From Sycon ciliatum (lineage: Eukaryota > Porifera > Calcarea > Leucosolenida > Sycettidae), in NCBI RefSeq assembly GCF_964019385.1, contig NC_088644.1, positions 23,340,366 through 23,404,365 of the forward strand: DNA of 64,000 nucleotides, given 5' to 3'. Position numbers and translations under genes: made by a program. Numbering within the stretch: position 1 is the first letter of the stretch; each line of letters starts with the position of its first letter. This document shows, piece after piece, positions 11,691 to 23,142 of this stretch. The notes below the pieces were generated by a model, which had not been told where the DNA came from, ran no database searches, and was given only the letters and a program-made list of their open reading frames with translations.

Positions 11691-12600
11691 GCTAGTACAT
11701 GTAGCAACAGTACATAATGAACTTTAGGTAGTATTATACTTCTCACAACCACCCCCAGAAAGCCTGGCTGCTTCTGGTCAGTTTGATTTGAAGCTGAGCT
11801 ACAATTTGTAGTCTATGCTTTCATAGCACGCTGTTTTCCGCCTACAGACGTAGACAGTGTTCCCCCTGGCCCTACGCGCTTGGATTCTTTTTGAGGACCA
11901 GGCCGGCTGCATTGTTCGCGGTGCGTTTATATTTGGACAAAGCTCTCGGAGACGTGCCGTTATTGTATACTACAAGTAGACAGACTGTACTGCGCTTTTA
12001 CATAGGGAGTCGTCAAATACTGGTATTTGACGACTCCCTGCTATATATCGAGTTCAATTTTTGTCAAAATGCGATCGGGCGGGACTGATCTTGACTTATA
12101 CTGACTTATAGACCGCTTTTAGCTGCAATGATTCTACGAGTGGCCGGATCGGGTACTGTGTGTACATCCACCAAGATCAGATAAGATCCCAGGGAGGGAG
12201 CTAAAATGAGCTCCCATGAAGCTACTTTTGTGTAGAACCTCGCGTGACCAGCAAGTTAGTCATGTTTCTTCCAAAACTAACTAACTAACGTTACTTGCTG
12301 ATCTTCGATAGCATGAGTCTTACCCGAAGTAGCCATTGGCGGACTATGCTCGGCCAGTCGTCAAATTATGCTTTTGATTATGCCACAATTAATGAATTAT
12401 GCCAACAAATATGCTGAATTATGCTGAATTATGCTCGGTTCCACTATGTATTCACGCTGTACACAAAGGATTGATAAACCACGCATACACACACGCGGCT
12501 CCAGGGCTTTCTGACAAAGCTGTATTATGCCCTAATAAACTTAGCATAATTTTTGTCTAAAAAGATTATAATGCAATGAATATAACTAAATGCGCACTCA
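11691..12600. other. Upstream region of ABCG gene A
   Basis: This should hold the gene A promoter and 5' UTR, but no clear TATA box or other element stands out. It contains the palindrome at 12004-12039 and AT-rich degenerate repeats (TGAATTATGC twice near 12412-12436). Confidence 0.4.
12004..12039. repeat. Perfect palindrome, AGGGAGTCGTCAAATAC arms
   Basis: Arms of 17 bp surround TG. A related palindrome (GAGTTGTAAAATA arms) lies at about 7476-7506, and a third variant (GGGAGTAGTAAAATACG) at 26584-26612. Similar single ends occur near 50091 and 59453. These look like joined or solo ends of one repeat family. Confidence 0.8.
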
Positions 12601-12627
12601 TATCACAACCATGGGGACGAATCATGT

Positions 12628-12665
12628 ATTCCAGAAAGTTTTCTTGTCACAATTATCAATGGAAT
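12628..12665 (-). ncRNA. Degenerate hammerhead ribozyme of PLE-1
   Basis: On the minus strand, ATTCC precedes a mutated core (TTGATAA for CTGATGA). Then come a TTG/CAA stem with a 3-nt loop, GAAA, and a closing GGAAT that re-pairs with ATTCC. Layout matches the intact ribozymes at 22875 and 47703. Two core substitutions make it probably inactive. Confidence 0.5.
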
Positions 12666-12872
12666 TCGTGACTAAAGAGAATGATGAAACTACAATGGGA
12701 TTTATACACTTGGAGTGGAACAGCGAGGATACAAGCATAGTGAGAAATATAGTACAAACCTAGGAACAATTTGCACAGTTAATAAACTATAGGTGAGGTG
12801 AGAAATGATAGGAAATTCAGCAAGTGCAGTGTGACAATGGACATGCATGTGCAAGTGTGTGTGAGTGCGAAT

Positions 12873-15700
12873 TTACTGGAATAGCGTAAGTGCGGTGACA
12901 TTTTCTTTTTGTTTACAAAGATTTGGATCACGAATGCGAATGTAGACTGCTTCTAGAACTTTCAACTGCTTGAAACTACATGTACTTGCAGAACGAACAA
13001 CACTGAACCAAGAATCATCATAACTTTCACGACACACGGGGTTAGACAACAAATGCAATTTAATTGCCGATGTATTCTTCTTCTTCTCACCGCCTCCGCC
13101 TTCACTTGGTTTCTGACCGCCACCGTCCTTCACACCATCTGTACCATCATCGTCATCATCGTCATCGTCCTCTTCATCATCGCTGCCACCTTCACCTGTC
13201 ATCGGCACTCCCAGCAACTGACCACCGGGTTCATCATCGTCACTGCACACGTCGCTTCCACACTCCTCCTCCAGCTGCCGTCGCGTTCTCTTCCTGACCG
13301 GTCTTCCCTTGCCATTGCCAAACACCTGACAGTCGTCAACTCTTCCGCTGGCATCATCCATATCCGGAGAGTTTCGATGCATCTTTCCAGTCACCTCTGC
13401 AAACCGAGCTGCCGCCAGCCGTTTGCTCCTTCTCAGCTTTGGTGAGTTGCGGTTGTCTGCGTCCGACGTACCGGTACTCGCTGATAATGAAGATAAGACA
13501 CAGTGTTCGTCTTTGTTTACATTAAAGTTTGTTCCCGATTTCTGCGTGCTGTGTTGGTTTTTCCGAGACACCGTTTGTGGAGCAGAAGCCTCTGCCGGAA
13601 CGGACAGTGGAGTCGGGTGCTTACGTGGTCGGCCACGCTTTGGTCGGGAGGACCTAGCCGCCTGTGACAATAGCGAGAGCGGCACGTGTTGTTTGATACG
13701 TTCGGACAGATGTTGAAGGGTCTTACCAACATACCGACTACCACATTGTCGGCATTCAAAGTAGTAAATGAGGTGACTCAATTGTAGGGTTGGTAGGACA
13801 TCCTTCAACATCGTGAACGAACGGATCGTAGTGAACACGGTAACCACATTGGTGGCAAAGTAGGTTTTCTCCACTAGGGATTTCACCACACGGGCCGTGT
13901 CCTTCGATTCTTTCCCTTTCCAGGGCAAGCAAAGAAATACGCGGCACGGCAACGGTCCGATAGGTGTAGTTGTTAGAAGTTTGTCGAGGAGCTGCTGCGG
14001 GTAGCCATTCTTCACAAATACGGAGCGTAGAAAATCAAGTTCCTGCTGTAGCTTTGTTGGTGAACAAATGCGTTGTGCCCTATTTACAAGGTTACGAACT
14101 AAGTTTGACTTGTACTGGGAAGAGCAGAACGAGTCAAACATCATGTACTGCCCGGTGAAAGTGGGTTTACGGTATACTGTAGTCAATACACCAGTCTGGG
14201 TCTTTTCGACTAACACATCCAGAAACGATAGCTTATTGGACTCTTCATGTTCACACGTAAATCTAAGTGCAGGATGGATTGTATTCAGTTTCAGCAGAAA
14301 GTCGTCAGCGTCTGCTCTCGAATCAAAGTACATGTACGTGAAGGAGTCATCCACAAACCTGACGTACGGCCACTTATCTATCTTCGATTCACAGTACCCA
14401 ACAAACACATTGGCTAGGACCGGACCCAATGGAGAACCCATAGCCACGCCATCCGTCTGTTTATACATGATGTCGTCAAATGAAAACTCTACACCACTCG
14501 TAACCATCAACATCAAGCGGCGAAAAGCCGCTTCGGACAGCCATGGTACATCTTTTATTTCCTTGTTGTGGTACAGTGTTTCAGCACAGATATTGATTGT
14601 CTCGGATAATGGTACGTTTGTAAACAGACTGACAACATCAAAGGAACACATGTGCGCAGAAGATGGAACTGGGTTCTCATGTAAGATTTCAACAAACTGG
14701 AAGGTGTCTTTGACGTTGTGCTTACAGTAGAAATCCAGCACTGGCTGGATCATCATACACAGCCATTTGGATATTCTGTATTCCGCTGAGCCAGTCATGG
14801 AGAGTATCGGACGTAGCGGGCAAGATTGCTTGTGAATTTTTGGCAAGCCATACATCCTAGGTCGCACTGAACCGATTGGCTTTATCCGTGCAAATTCAGA
14901 TGCGAATATTTCATTTGCGTTTTTCAGTGTCTACAGGTATTTCACTAGTTGCTTTTCTCGGATTAGAGTTCGATCGTGCGTTGATACAGGGCCAAGCAAC
15001 TCAAATTTGGTCCTGTCATCCAAAATGTTGGCCATTTTGGACTTATATTCAATTCGACTTATGACTACAGTGGCGCGGCCTTTGTCCGGTCTCGTGATGA
15101 CTATATCCTTGTTCGCTTTCATTTCTGACCGGGCTTTCATGTGCTCTCTCGATAATGAAAAGGCTTTCCTATCCACCGGCTGCTCGGCATGTTCCTCTGC
15201 TATAGCACGGAGGTTAGCAGTGCATACCGCTTTCTTCGATTGTGTTACCGGCACAAACTCTTCTAGTTTGCGGTAGAATAACTCGAAGTCGGCCAGGACC
15301 TGTTCTTTCATGTTGGATTTTGGCGGTATTCCGAAGTCAATGCCTCTGGAAAGTAATTCCTTCTGTACTGTAGTGAGTTCAATGTTTGTGAGATTGATGA
15401 TGATGTTGGTGTTAATAGATATTGAACCAAAACGCTTGTTCCTAAGCCATTTGATATTCTTTGAATACTTAGCGATGAGTCGGGTCTGCAGTTTATCATC
15501 GTTCTCCGAAATGAGCATGGAAAAGCGGAGAAAGTCATGCTCCGAGAGAAATGCACGGGCTTGACGATACAGCCACCGGAATTGTGACCGTACTTTGCCC
15601 AAGGTATCAGTAGACCTAGCTATGTCATCTCTAATGAATGTTTTTTCGATGGCCAAAGACTGGTACGCTTTGGCTTTCTGCACTCTCTTCTGGATTTTTG
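12873..15700 (-). pseudogene. PLE-1 RT / GIY-YIG polyprotein, one in-frame TAG
   Basis: The frame is continuous from about 15700 to the stop at 12873 except for one TAG at 14931-14933. The N-terminal part carries RPDKGRATV, as in PLE-2. The RT follows with LPKIHK, LRPILS, motif B (VAMGSPLGPVLANVFVGY) and motif C YVRFVDDSF with the catalytic Asp pair. The end carries a GIY-YIG domain (HLIYYFECRQCGSRYVGKT, then RIKQH), giving the endonuclease that nicks target DNA for primed reverse transcription. An acidic low-complexity tail and the PLE C-terminal block (LKVLEAVYIRIRDPNLC) close it. The single stop makes it formally a pseudogene; otherwise it is well preserved. A start codon is not preserved because the 5' end is lost. 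Confidence 0.88.
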
Positions 15701-18700
15701 GACCATGGGGTGACGGCCATGGATGGAGGTTCCTCCTCGGATCCTCCACAACAGTCTGCACAACGGTTTGGGCTAAACAATGAGTTTAGGGTCGCTACAT
15801 TCAACGTACGAGGACTCACTGCGCCATGGAAGAGGCACTCGCTCGAACGAGACCTCAAGCGGTATCGAGTTGATGTTTGTGCAGTCCAAGAAACAAAAAT
15901 TTGTGAAGCAAATTGTACCGTGTTACCGCTGGGGTACCGGCTCATAACGTTCGCTCAGGACCATGGATATCAGCGAGGAGTAGGCATTGTCGTCGCTCCT
16001 CGTCTGGACCCGTTCCTGTCAAGATACTGGAGCGTTGGTGAGAGAATTGGTGTTGCGGAATTTGTTTTCCCTTGCAACAAAAATAATAGTAATTGTAAAC
16101 CAACTCACAACACGGTACGTGTCATAAGTGCATAATTATGGCCCTACCGCTGTTTCCTGTGAAGAGAACCCATCGCTGAGAGAGGAGTTCTACAGCGCCT
16201 TGTCGACTGTATGGAAAGATACAACGAGAAGCGGAGTTCTATGCTTCATCGCTGGAGACTTCAACAGCAAAGTTGGAATTCGTAAGAGAGCTGATGAAAG
16301 TAAATGGCTAGGCTCCTTCAGCAGAGGCGCCAGAAATGATAACGGACAACACATGTTGGAATGGTCAATTGAAAATGATGCCTTCTTGGCCAATACAGCT
16401 TTTCAACACCGCCAGAGCCACCGCACTACATGGACGGGTTGGCGGCGACCTGGGAGTGGAGAAGTTGGCCCACAACCTGTCTACAACCAGATCGATTTTG
16501 TTCTTTGCCGTACGCAACACAAGCCACTGCTGTGTAATGCACGTAGCTATGCAGGCTGCGAGACACCAACGGACCACAGAATAGTCATTGCCACACTGCA
16601 GCTTCGTGCGTTATTTCCAATCTGGCGGAAGGGAAACCAGACAACTAAGCGTAGCTTCAACACCTCGATGTTTACTCAGAACCCCCAGGTCTGTAGTCAA
16701 TTCCAGGAGGAGGTAGACAAAGCACTGGCAACGCAACAAACGCAGCAGGGAACTGTTTCAGCTGAGGCACGTTTCGGAGGTGTGAGGGACGCACTGGAGT
16801 CGGCTGCAACAAAAACAGTTGGATATAAAAAGAGAGCCGAATGTAGCCGAAAAGCCCATGATCCTGGCATAGCCCTTCTATCAGCCCAACAAAAAGAACT
16901 GCGGGTAAAAATCGACTCGACAAAATGCCCAGACGGGAGGAAATCACTGAAACGCGATCGGAATCAGATATTACACCAGATACGAGATATCGCCCGGAAC
17001 AACTCTGAAGCCCGCCTGGACTCCTTCGCTCAAGAAGTAGAGAAGCTGAAAAACAATGCAAGGGTCTTCCAAGCAGCCTCTTTGCTGCGGCGGCAGTCTC
17101 CCGCGCCATTGGTTGTTCATGACGCTCTTGGACGGATAATCGCCAACGATAAAGAAGCGGCAGAGAAGGTAGCTGACCACTTCAGGCAGCAGTTTCGGGA
17201 TCCATCCGCAGTAAATGATATTCTGAGACCGCTGGGCTCGAAGTATCTTGAAGATAGGATCAGCGCTGCGGAGGTTGCCCTGGCAATTAGATTACTGAAA
17301 TCGCAGAGGGCAGCTGGGCCGGATGGCATCCCCGGGGACCTGTTCAAGCATGCTGGTGAGAGGGTCGCACATGAGATCGCTGCCATTCTAAACCAATGTT
17401 TTGCGGATGGCAGTGGAATGGATCTTGGATGTGGAACACTAATCCCGCTCCCGAAACCAGGGAAACCCAGAGGGCCGCTAACCAGTATCAGGCCAATAAT
17501 ACTCTTGAACTCTATACGCAAATGCCTGTCAACAATCACACTTCGCAGGATTATGCCAAAGATTGACTCCTACCTATCTCCAACCCAGAGCGCTTCCCGT
17601 CCGGGTCGGAGTACCGCGGATATTGTCTGGTGTGGCCGGTGGCTGGCAGCCAAGGCTGAACGTTTCAAGTGGCAATGTACGGTCCTCGGAATGGATATGA
17701 GCAAGGCGTTCGACACAGTGCAGCGGGGAAGATTGGTGGAGGTAATGAAACAAATAGTTAACACAGATGAGGTACGAATGGTGGAGATGTTGTTGCACAA
17801 CACAAGGCTAAGAGTGAAGATAAAGAATGCGCTCTCGGCAGAATTTCCAACATCAATAGGCATCCCACAAGGAGATAGTTTGTCGCCGGTGCTATTCACC
17901 TGTTATCTCGAAGCGACAATGCGTTGCCTGCGTCCCAGGATATCGCCAAGACCTGCCATACTGAATATTGGAGGGACAGCCTACACGACTGTCGATATGT
18001 CCATACCTTGCGAAACAGCATACATGGACGACGTTAACCTGTACTCCACGGACCGTCAACATCTAGCGTGCGCACTAACAGAGGCAGAGGTAGTGTTCAA
18101 AGAGTGGAACCTCAACATCAACCCTACCAAGACCGAGTGGACCCATCTATACCAAGAAGAGGATGTTGCAAGAAGAGGTGAGGAACGATGGAGGTCCACC
18201 CGGTTGCTTGGTTCACTGTACGGAGTCACAGAAGACCTCAAGCGCCGGCGCCAGCAAGCCGCAGCTGCCTTCAACACACTTGTCAACCTGTGGATGCGGA
18301 GACAAGTTATCTCAGAAGCAACCCGCCTGAGGTTGTTTGATGCATTTGTGCTATCTATTTTGACCTACAACTGCGGCGTGTGGGTGCTTTCATCCCGGGA
18401 TGCTACAGCAATGGATGCGTTCCACAGAAAGCAGCTCCGCCGTCTATTAGGGATATCTTACCCGGAAATTATCTCCAACACAGACCTATATGCCCGCTGC
18501 AATGCCGAGCCAATATCCGTACTAAGCAGAAGAGCACGGTGGAAACTGTTTGGTCATGTTCTACGCCTCCCTGAAGCAACTCCAGCGCAGGTGAGCATGA
18601 CAGCGTATTTCCAGCGACAGAATCGGGGCTGGCTCGGACGCCCGCGCATCACCCTACCAGTGGTGATAGACAACGAATTAGCTAAGGCAACGTCCATGCG

Positions 18701-19396
18701 TCTCCGGAGTCTGAAGGACCTGGAGACACTGCGTTTGGTGGCTCGGAACAGGCAATCATTCAACGATATAATCGCACAGGTCACATTGTAGAGTGCAGAT
18801 CACCTAGTGCTTTCAACAATAATAACGTACTTCCACATTATGGTTATATGGTTATATAGTGCTTAGCAAATAGTTGTCGTCATCTTTGTCTTCACACCCA
18901 TGGACCCAACTACATTGATGCTTTGCATTCTATTCTCCATGTCACTAACACATATTCACACTTACAGACACAGCTCTCCACTTGGCTCCTTCACTTTCTA
19001 CCAACACACTTCACCATTGCTGCTGGTAACCACACTTCTCGTGCTTTCCCTTCACATCGCACTAACACATATTCACACTTACAGACACAGCTCTCCACTG
19101 GTCTCTTTCGCTCCTTCCCTTTTTACCAACACACTTCACCATTGCTGCTACCCTTCACACATACAAAGATTTCCAGCACTACCGCACCACACAGCATATA
19201 TACTCGTTTCAGTTTTTGTTGGCTTTAGTTGAATGGTTTTCTTTTTCACCCTGAAGATGGGCCATGCCCGAAAATTTGGTGCATTCAATTTATATCTAAT
19301 ATTAAAAAAATCAAAACACATGCGGAATAGTATGGCTGAGGTGTGGCCCCACCAACTGGACGGAGGACCCATCACTTGCTAGCGGAGTCGGCATAG
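15700..19396 (+). mobile_element. LINE (APE-type non-LTR retrotransposon), copy 1
   Basis: Starts abruptly next to the truncated PLE-1 and runs through endonuclease, RT and a 3' UTR. The 3' UTR contains two copies of a roughly 34-bp motif (CACATATTCACACTTACAGA near 18949 and 19064) and ends in AT-rich sequence before a tRNA-like unit. The exact ends and a target duplication were not found. Confidence 0.8.
15719..18791 (+). pseudogene. LINE endonuclease-reverse transcriptase, frameshifted
   Basis: A likely start ATG lies at 15719. The first part (to 16135) has the APE-type endonuclease opening (RVATFNVRGL, VCAVQETK). A frame change near 16130 moves the rest into the frame of 16128-18791. There the endonuclease continues with FIAGDFNSKVG (about residue 40), then TDHRIV. 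The RT has AAGPDGIPGDLFKHAG (about 395), GIPQGDSLSPVLF and the catalytic YMDDVNLYS (about 632). The C-terminal RRLLGISYPE...KLFGHVLRLPEA block is typical of RTE/CR1-like LINEs, but the clade is not settled. Product: nicks DNA and copies the element's RNA at the nick. One short indel is the only visible lesion. Confidence 0.88.
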
Positions 19397-19407
19397 CTAA
19401 AAAACCG

Positions 19408-19480
19408 CCAGACCCACCAGGACTCGAACCTGGGACCCTGCTTGTCATGAGCAATGCTCTAACCACTGTGCTATGGGACC
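19408..19480 (-). tRNA. tRNA-like unit (copy 1)
   Basis: Same 73-nt cloverleaf as the array at 21220-22651 but with GCACAG instead of GCTCAG in the D arm, which breaks the A box slightly. It follows the LINE 3' end. Confidence 0.5.
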
Positions 19481-19651
19481 AGGCTGAACCTAGAAGGCGC
19501 TGACAAGTTTTTCACTCCAAAGGCAGCTCACAACACGTGCCACACATACTGATGGCACTTGGGTCTTTTTCCCTCCCCCAGGGGACCAACCACGGTCAGT
19601 TTCTGGAAACTACCAGAGGTGAAAGAAAGTGATTAAATTTGGAAAGGATTG

Positions 19652-21208
19652 AGAATTTCCAACATCAATAGGCATCCCACAAGGAGATAGTTTGTCGCCG
19701 GTGCTATTCACCTGTTATCTCGAAGCGACAATGCGTTGCCTGCGTCCCAGGATATCGCCAAGACCTGCCATACTGAATATTGGAGGGACAGCCTACACGA
19801 CTGTCGATATGTCCATACCTTGCGAAACAGCATACATGGACGACGTTAACCTGTACTCCACGGACCGTCAACATCTAGCGTGCGCACTAACAGAGGCAGA
19901 GGTAGTGTTGAAAGAGTGGAACCTCAACATCAACCCTACCAAGACCGAGTGGACCCATCTATACCAAGAAGAGGATGTTGCAAGAAGAGGTGAGGAACGA
20001 TGGAGGTCCACCCGGTTGCTTGGTTCACTGTACGGAGTCACAGAAGACCTCAAGCGCCGGCGCCAGCAAGCCGCAGCTGCCTTCAACACACTTGTCAACC
20101 TGTGGATGCGGAGACAAGTTATCTCAGAAGCAACCCGCCTGAGGTTGTTTGATGCATTTGTGCTATCTATTTTGACCTACAACTGCGGCGTGTGGGTGCT
20201 TTCATCCCGGGATGCTACAGCAATGGATGCGTTCCACAGAAAGCAGCTCCGCCGTCTATTAGGGATATCTTACCCGGAAATTATCTCCAACACAGACCTA
20301 TATGCCCGCTGCAATGCCGAGCCAATATCCGTACTAAGCAGAAGAGCACGGTGGAAACTGTTTGGTCATGTTCTACGCCTCCCTGAAGCAACTCCAGCGC
20401 AGGTGAGCATGACAGCGTATTTCCAGCGACAGAATCGGGGCTGGCTCGGACGCCCGCGCATCACCCTACCAGTGGTGATAGACAACGAATTAGCTAAGGC
20501 AACGTCCATGCGTCTCCGGAGTCTGAAGGACCTGGAGACACTGCGTTTGGTGGCTCGGAACAGGCAATCATTCAACGATATAATCGCACAGGTCACATTG
20601 TAGAGTGCAGATCACCTAGTGCTTTCAACAATAATAACGTACTTCCACATTATGGTTATATGGTTATATAGTGCTTAGCAAATAGTTGTCGTCATCTTTG
20701 TCTTCACACCCATGGACCCAACTACATTGATGCTTTGCATTCTATTCTCCATGTCACTAACACATATTCACACTTACAGACACAGCTCTCCACTTGGCTC
20801 CTTCACTTTCTACCAACACACTTCACCATTGCTGCTGGTAACCACACTTCTCGTGCTTTCCCTTCACATCGCACTAACACATATTCACACTTACAGACAC
20901 AGCTCTCCACTGGTCTCTTTCGCTCCTTCCCTTTTTACCAACACACTTCACCATTGCTGCTACCCTTCACACATACAAAGATTTCCAGCACTACCGCACC
21001 ACACAGCATATATACTCGTTTCAGTTTTTGTTGGCTTTAGTTGAATGGTTTTCTTTTTCACCCTGAAGATGGGCCATGCCCGAAAATTTGGTGCATTCAA
21101 TTTATATCTAATATTAAAAAAATCAAAACACATGCGGAATAGTATGGCTGAGGTGTGGCCCCACCAACTGGACGGAGGACCCATCACTTGCTAGCGGAGT
21201 CGGCATAG
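19652..21208 (+). mobile_element. LINE copy 2, 3' half only
   Basis: Created by the tandem duplication, not by a separate insertion. The frame 19692-20603 repeats the last 303 residues of the LINE protein (after motif B: MSPVLF... to the stop) with one visible residue change (VVLKEWN for VVFKEWN). It lacks endonuclease and the front of the RT and is a dead fragment. Confidence 0.9.
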
Positions 21209-21219
21209 CTAAAAAACCG

Positions 21220-21292
21220 CCAGACCCACCAGGACTCGAACCTGGGACCCTGCTTGTCATGAGCAATGCTCTAACCACTGTGCTATGGGACC
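21220..21292 (-). tRNA. tRNA-like unit (copy 2, in the duplicated segment)
   Basis: Exact partner of the unit at 19408, offset by 1,812 bp. It shares the GCACAG D-arm variant. Confidence 0.5.
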
Positions 21293-21525
21293 AGGCTGAA
21301 CCTAGAAGGCGCTGACAAGTTTTTCACTCCAAAGGCAGCTCACAACACGTGCCACACATACTGATGGCACTTGGGTCTTTTTCCCTCCCCCAGGGGACCA
21401 ACCACGGTCAGTTTCTGGAAACTACCAGAGGTGAAAGAAAGTGATTAAATTTGGAAAGGATTGGGAGAACTTCATATTCAAAGGATCAGTCGGGGAAGTG
21501 AACTGCCTGAAAAGAGAAAAAAACG

Positions 21526-21598
21526 CCAGACCCACCAGGACTCGAACCTGGGACCCTGCTTGTCATGAGCAATGCTCTAACCACTGAGCTATGGGACC
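21526..21598 (-). tRNA. tRNA-like unit (copy 3)
   Basis: Folds as a class I tRNA: 7-bp acceptor with one T-T mismatch, GCTC/GAGC D stem, TTGCT/AGCAG anticodon stem, CCAGG/CCTGG T stem. The A box (TAGCTCAGTGG) and B box (GGTTCGAGTCC) match consensus. The 7-nt anticodon loop is CATGACA, so position 33 is A rather than the near-universal T and the anticodon would read TGA. That makes a functional tRNA doubtful. Confidence 0.55.
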
Positions 21599-21832
21599 AG
21601 GCTGAACCTAGAAGGCGCTGACAAGTTTTTCACTCCAAAGGCAGCTCACAACACGTGCCACACATACTGATGGCACTTGGGTCTTTTTCCCTCCCCCAGG
21701 GGACCAACCACGGTCAGTTTCTGGAAACTACCAGAGGTGAAAGAAAGTGATTAAATTTGGAAAGGATTGGGAGAACTTCATATTCAAAGGATCAGTCGGG
21801 GAAGTGAACTGCCTGAAAAGAGAAAAAAAACG

Positions 21833-21905
21833 CCAGACCCACCAAGACTCGAACCTGGGACCCTGCTTGTCATGAGCAATGCTCTAACCACTGAGCTATG
21901 GGACC
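21833..21905 (-). tRNA. tRNA-like unit (copy 4)
   Basis: As copy 3, with one change (CCACCAAG for CCACCAGG) that alters the T stem. T-run terminator present. Confidence 0.5.
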
Positions 21906-22139
21906 AGGCTGAACCTAGAAGGCGCTGACAAGTTTTTCACTCCAAAGGCAGCTCACAACACGTGCCACACATACTGATGGCACTTGGGTCTTTTTCCCTC
22001 CCCCAGGGGACCAACCACGGTCAGTTTCTGGAAACTACCAGAGGTGAAAGAAAGTGATTAAATTTGGAAAGGATTGGGAGAACTTCATATTCAAAGGATC
22101 AGTCGGGGAAGTGAACTGCCTGAAAAGAGAAAAAAAACG

Positions 22140-22212
22140 CCAGACCCACCAAGACTCGAACCTGGGACCCTGCTTGTCATGAGCAATGCTCTAACCACTG
22201 AGCTATGGGACC
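22140..22212 (-). tRNA. tRNA-like unit (copy 5)
   Basis: As copy 4, with the same CCACCAAG change. Confidence 0.5.
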
Positions 22213-22445
22213 AGGCTGAACCTAGAAGACGCTGACAAGTTTTTCACTCCAAAGGCAGCTCACAACACGTGCCACACATACTGATGGCACTTGGGTCTTT
22301 TTCCCTCCCCCAGGGGACCAACCACGGTCAGTTTCTGGAAACTACCAGAGGTGAAAGAAAGTGATTAAATTTGGAAAGGATTGGGAGAACTTCATATTCA
22401 AAGGATCAGTCGGGGAAGTGAACTGCCTGAAAAGAGAAAAAAACG

Positions 22446-22518
22446 CCAGACCCACCAGGACTCGAACCTGGGACCCTGCTTGTCATGAGCAATGCTCTAA
22501 CCACTGAGCTATGGGACC
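22446..22518 (-). tRNA. tRNA-like unit (copy 6)
   Basis: Identical to copy 3. It faces the inverted copy 7 across the hairpin at 22519-22578. Confidence 0.55.
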
Positions 22519-22578
22519 AGGCTGAACCTAGAAGGCGCTGACAGTGAAAAACTTGTCAGCGCCTTCTAGGTTCAGCCT
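22519..22578. repeat. Hairpin joining the two array orientations
   Basis: AGGCTGAACCTAGAAGGCGC and its inverse flank a short GACAGTGAAAAACTTGTC centre. This is the point where the tRNA-like array flips strand. Confidence 0.9.
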
Positions 22579-22651
22579 GGTCCCATAGCTCAGTGGTTAG
22601 AGCATTGCTCATGACAAGCAGGGTCCCAGGTTCGAGTCCTGGTGGGTCTGG
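22579..22651 (+). tRNA. tRNA-like unit (copy 7, inverted)
   Basis: Same sequence as copy 3 on the plus strand, followed by GCGTTTTTTTCTC. Confidence 0.55.
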
Positions 22652-22874
22652 CGTTTTTTTCTCTTTTCAGGCAGTTCACTTCCCCGACTGATCCTTTGAA
22701 TATGAAGTTCTCCCAATCCTTTCCAAATTATTATTATTATTATTTGATAACCGCAATCAGTAATACAAGCTGGATCGACATTTGAGTACACTGTATTCAT
22801 GTATTGTAAAACTGTGGAGACAATGTGCAATAAAACGATGAAAAATGTAAAGAAATTGTGTAGAGAAAGAAAGG

Positions 22875-22912
22875 GATTCAAACTAGTTTTCGTACAACAC
22901 TCATCAGGAATC
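22875..22912 (-). ncRNA. Hammerhead ribozyme, PLE-2 3' side
   Basis: On the minus strand: GATTC, core CTGATGA, a short helix II (GTGTTGTAC), GAA, AACTAGTT, T, GAATC. Helix I pairs GATTC with GAATC. The helix III sequence AACTAGTT is self-complementary, so it can form only between two molecules, as described for dimeric hammerheads of PLEs. All core bases are intact. Confidence 0.8.
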
Positions 22913-23142
22913 GTCGTTGTACTAAAGGACACTGAAACAAAAATTGAACTGTTATAGAAAATCTAAGTTAGAGAAATAACACTAAGAGCAACAACAGTGA
23001 AATTTACAAGTGTGAATTTTAACAATCAAAGCGAGAAATGAACAAAGGAGAAAGGAAGGAAAGACAACGTGATAACACATAACAGCAGTACATTACACCT
23101 AGAACATTAACGGCCAAGCTTGGCCGCACTAAACACGACACG

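Larger units (their letters stand above)
12628..15700 (-). mobile_element. Penelope-like element 1 (PLE-1)
   Basis: Minus-strand retroelement with PLE-type RT and C-terminal GIY-YIG nuclease. The ribozyme relic lies beyond the 3' end of the coding region, at the low-coordinate side. The N-terminal region aligns with the longer PLE-2 protein but stops near 15700, where the LINE begins; this copy is therefore cut by the LINE boundary. Confidence 0.85.
17840..21463 (+). repeat. 1,812-bp tandem duplication
   Basis: Segment 17840-19651 is repeated as 19652-21463. The unit covers the 3' half of the LINE, its 3' UTR, one tRNA-like unit and part of the repeat after it. The breakpoint joins GGATTG to AGAATTTCC at 19651/19652. 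Only scattered differences were seen (for example C versus G at 18110/19922), so the event is recent or is kept alike by gene conversion. Confidence 0.95.
21220..22732 (-). repeat. Array of tRNA-like units, 306-307 bp spacing
   Basis: Five minus-strand tRNA-like units start at 21220, 21526, 21833, 22140 and 22446, separated by about 233 bp of shared spacer. An inverted sixth unit lies at 22579-22651 and is followed by the inverse of the spacer as far as the PLE. On its own strand each unit is followed within a few bases by a run of 6-8 T (GCGTTTTTTT), a RNA polymerase III terminator. Copies differ by single bases. It could be a tandem tRNA/5S-style array or a multimer of a tRNA-derived SINE. 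Confidence 0.85.

Noticed and set aside
13053-13445. Plus-strand Ile/Val-rich frame opposite PLE-1
   Set aside because: Antisense of the Asp-rich low-complexity tail of the PLE protein.
21220-22651. CRISPR-like array because of regular spacing
   Set aside because: Units and spacers are both conserved, spacing is 306-307 bp, and the conserved core folds as tRNA. Eukaryotic context.
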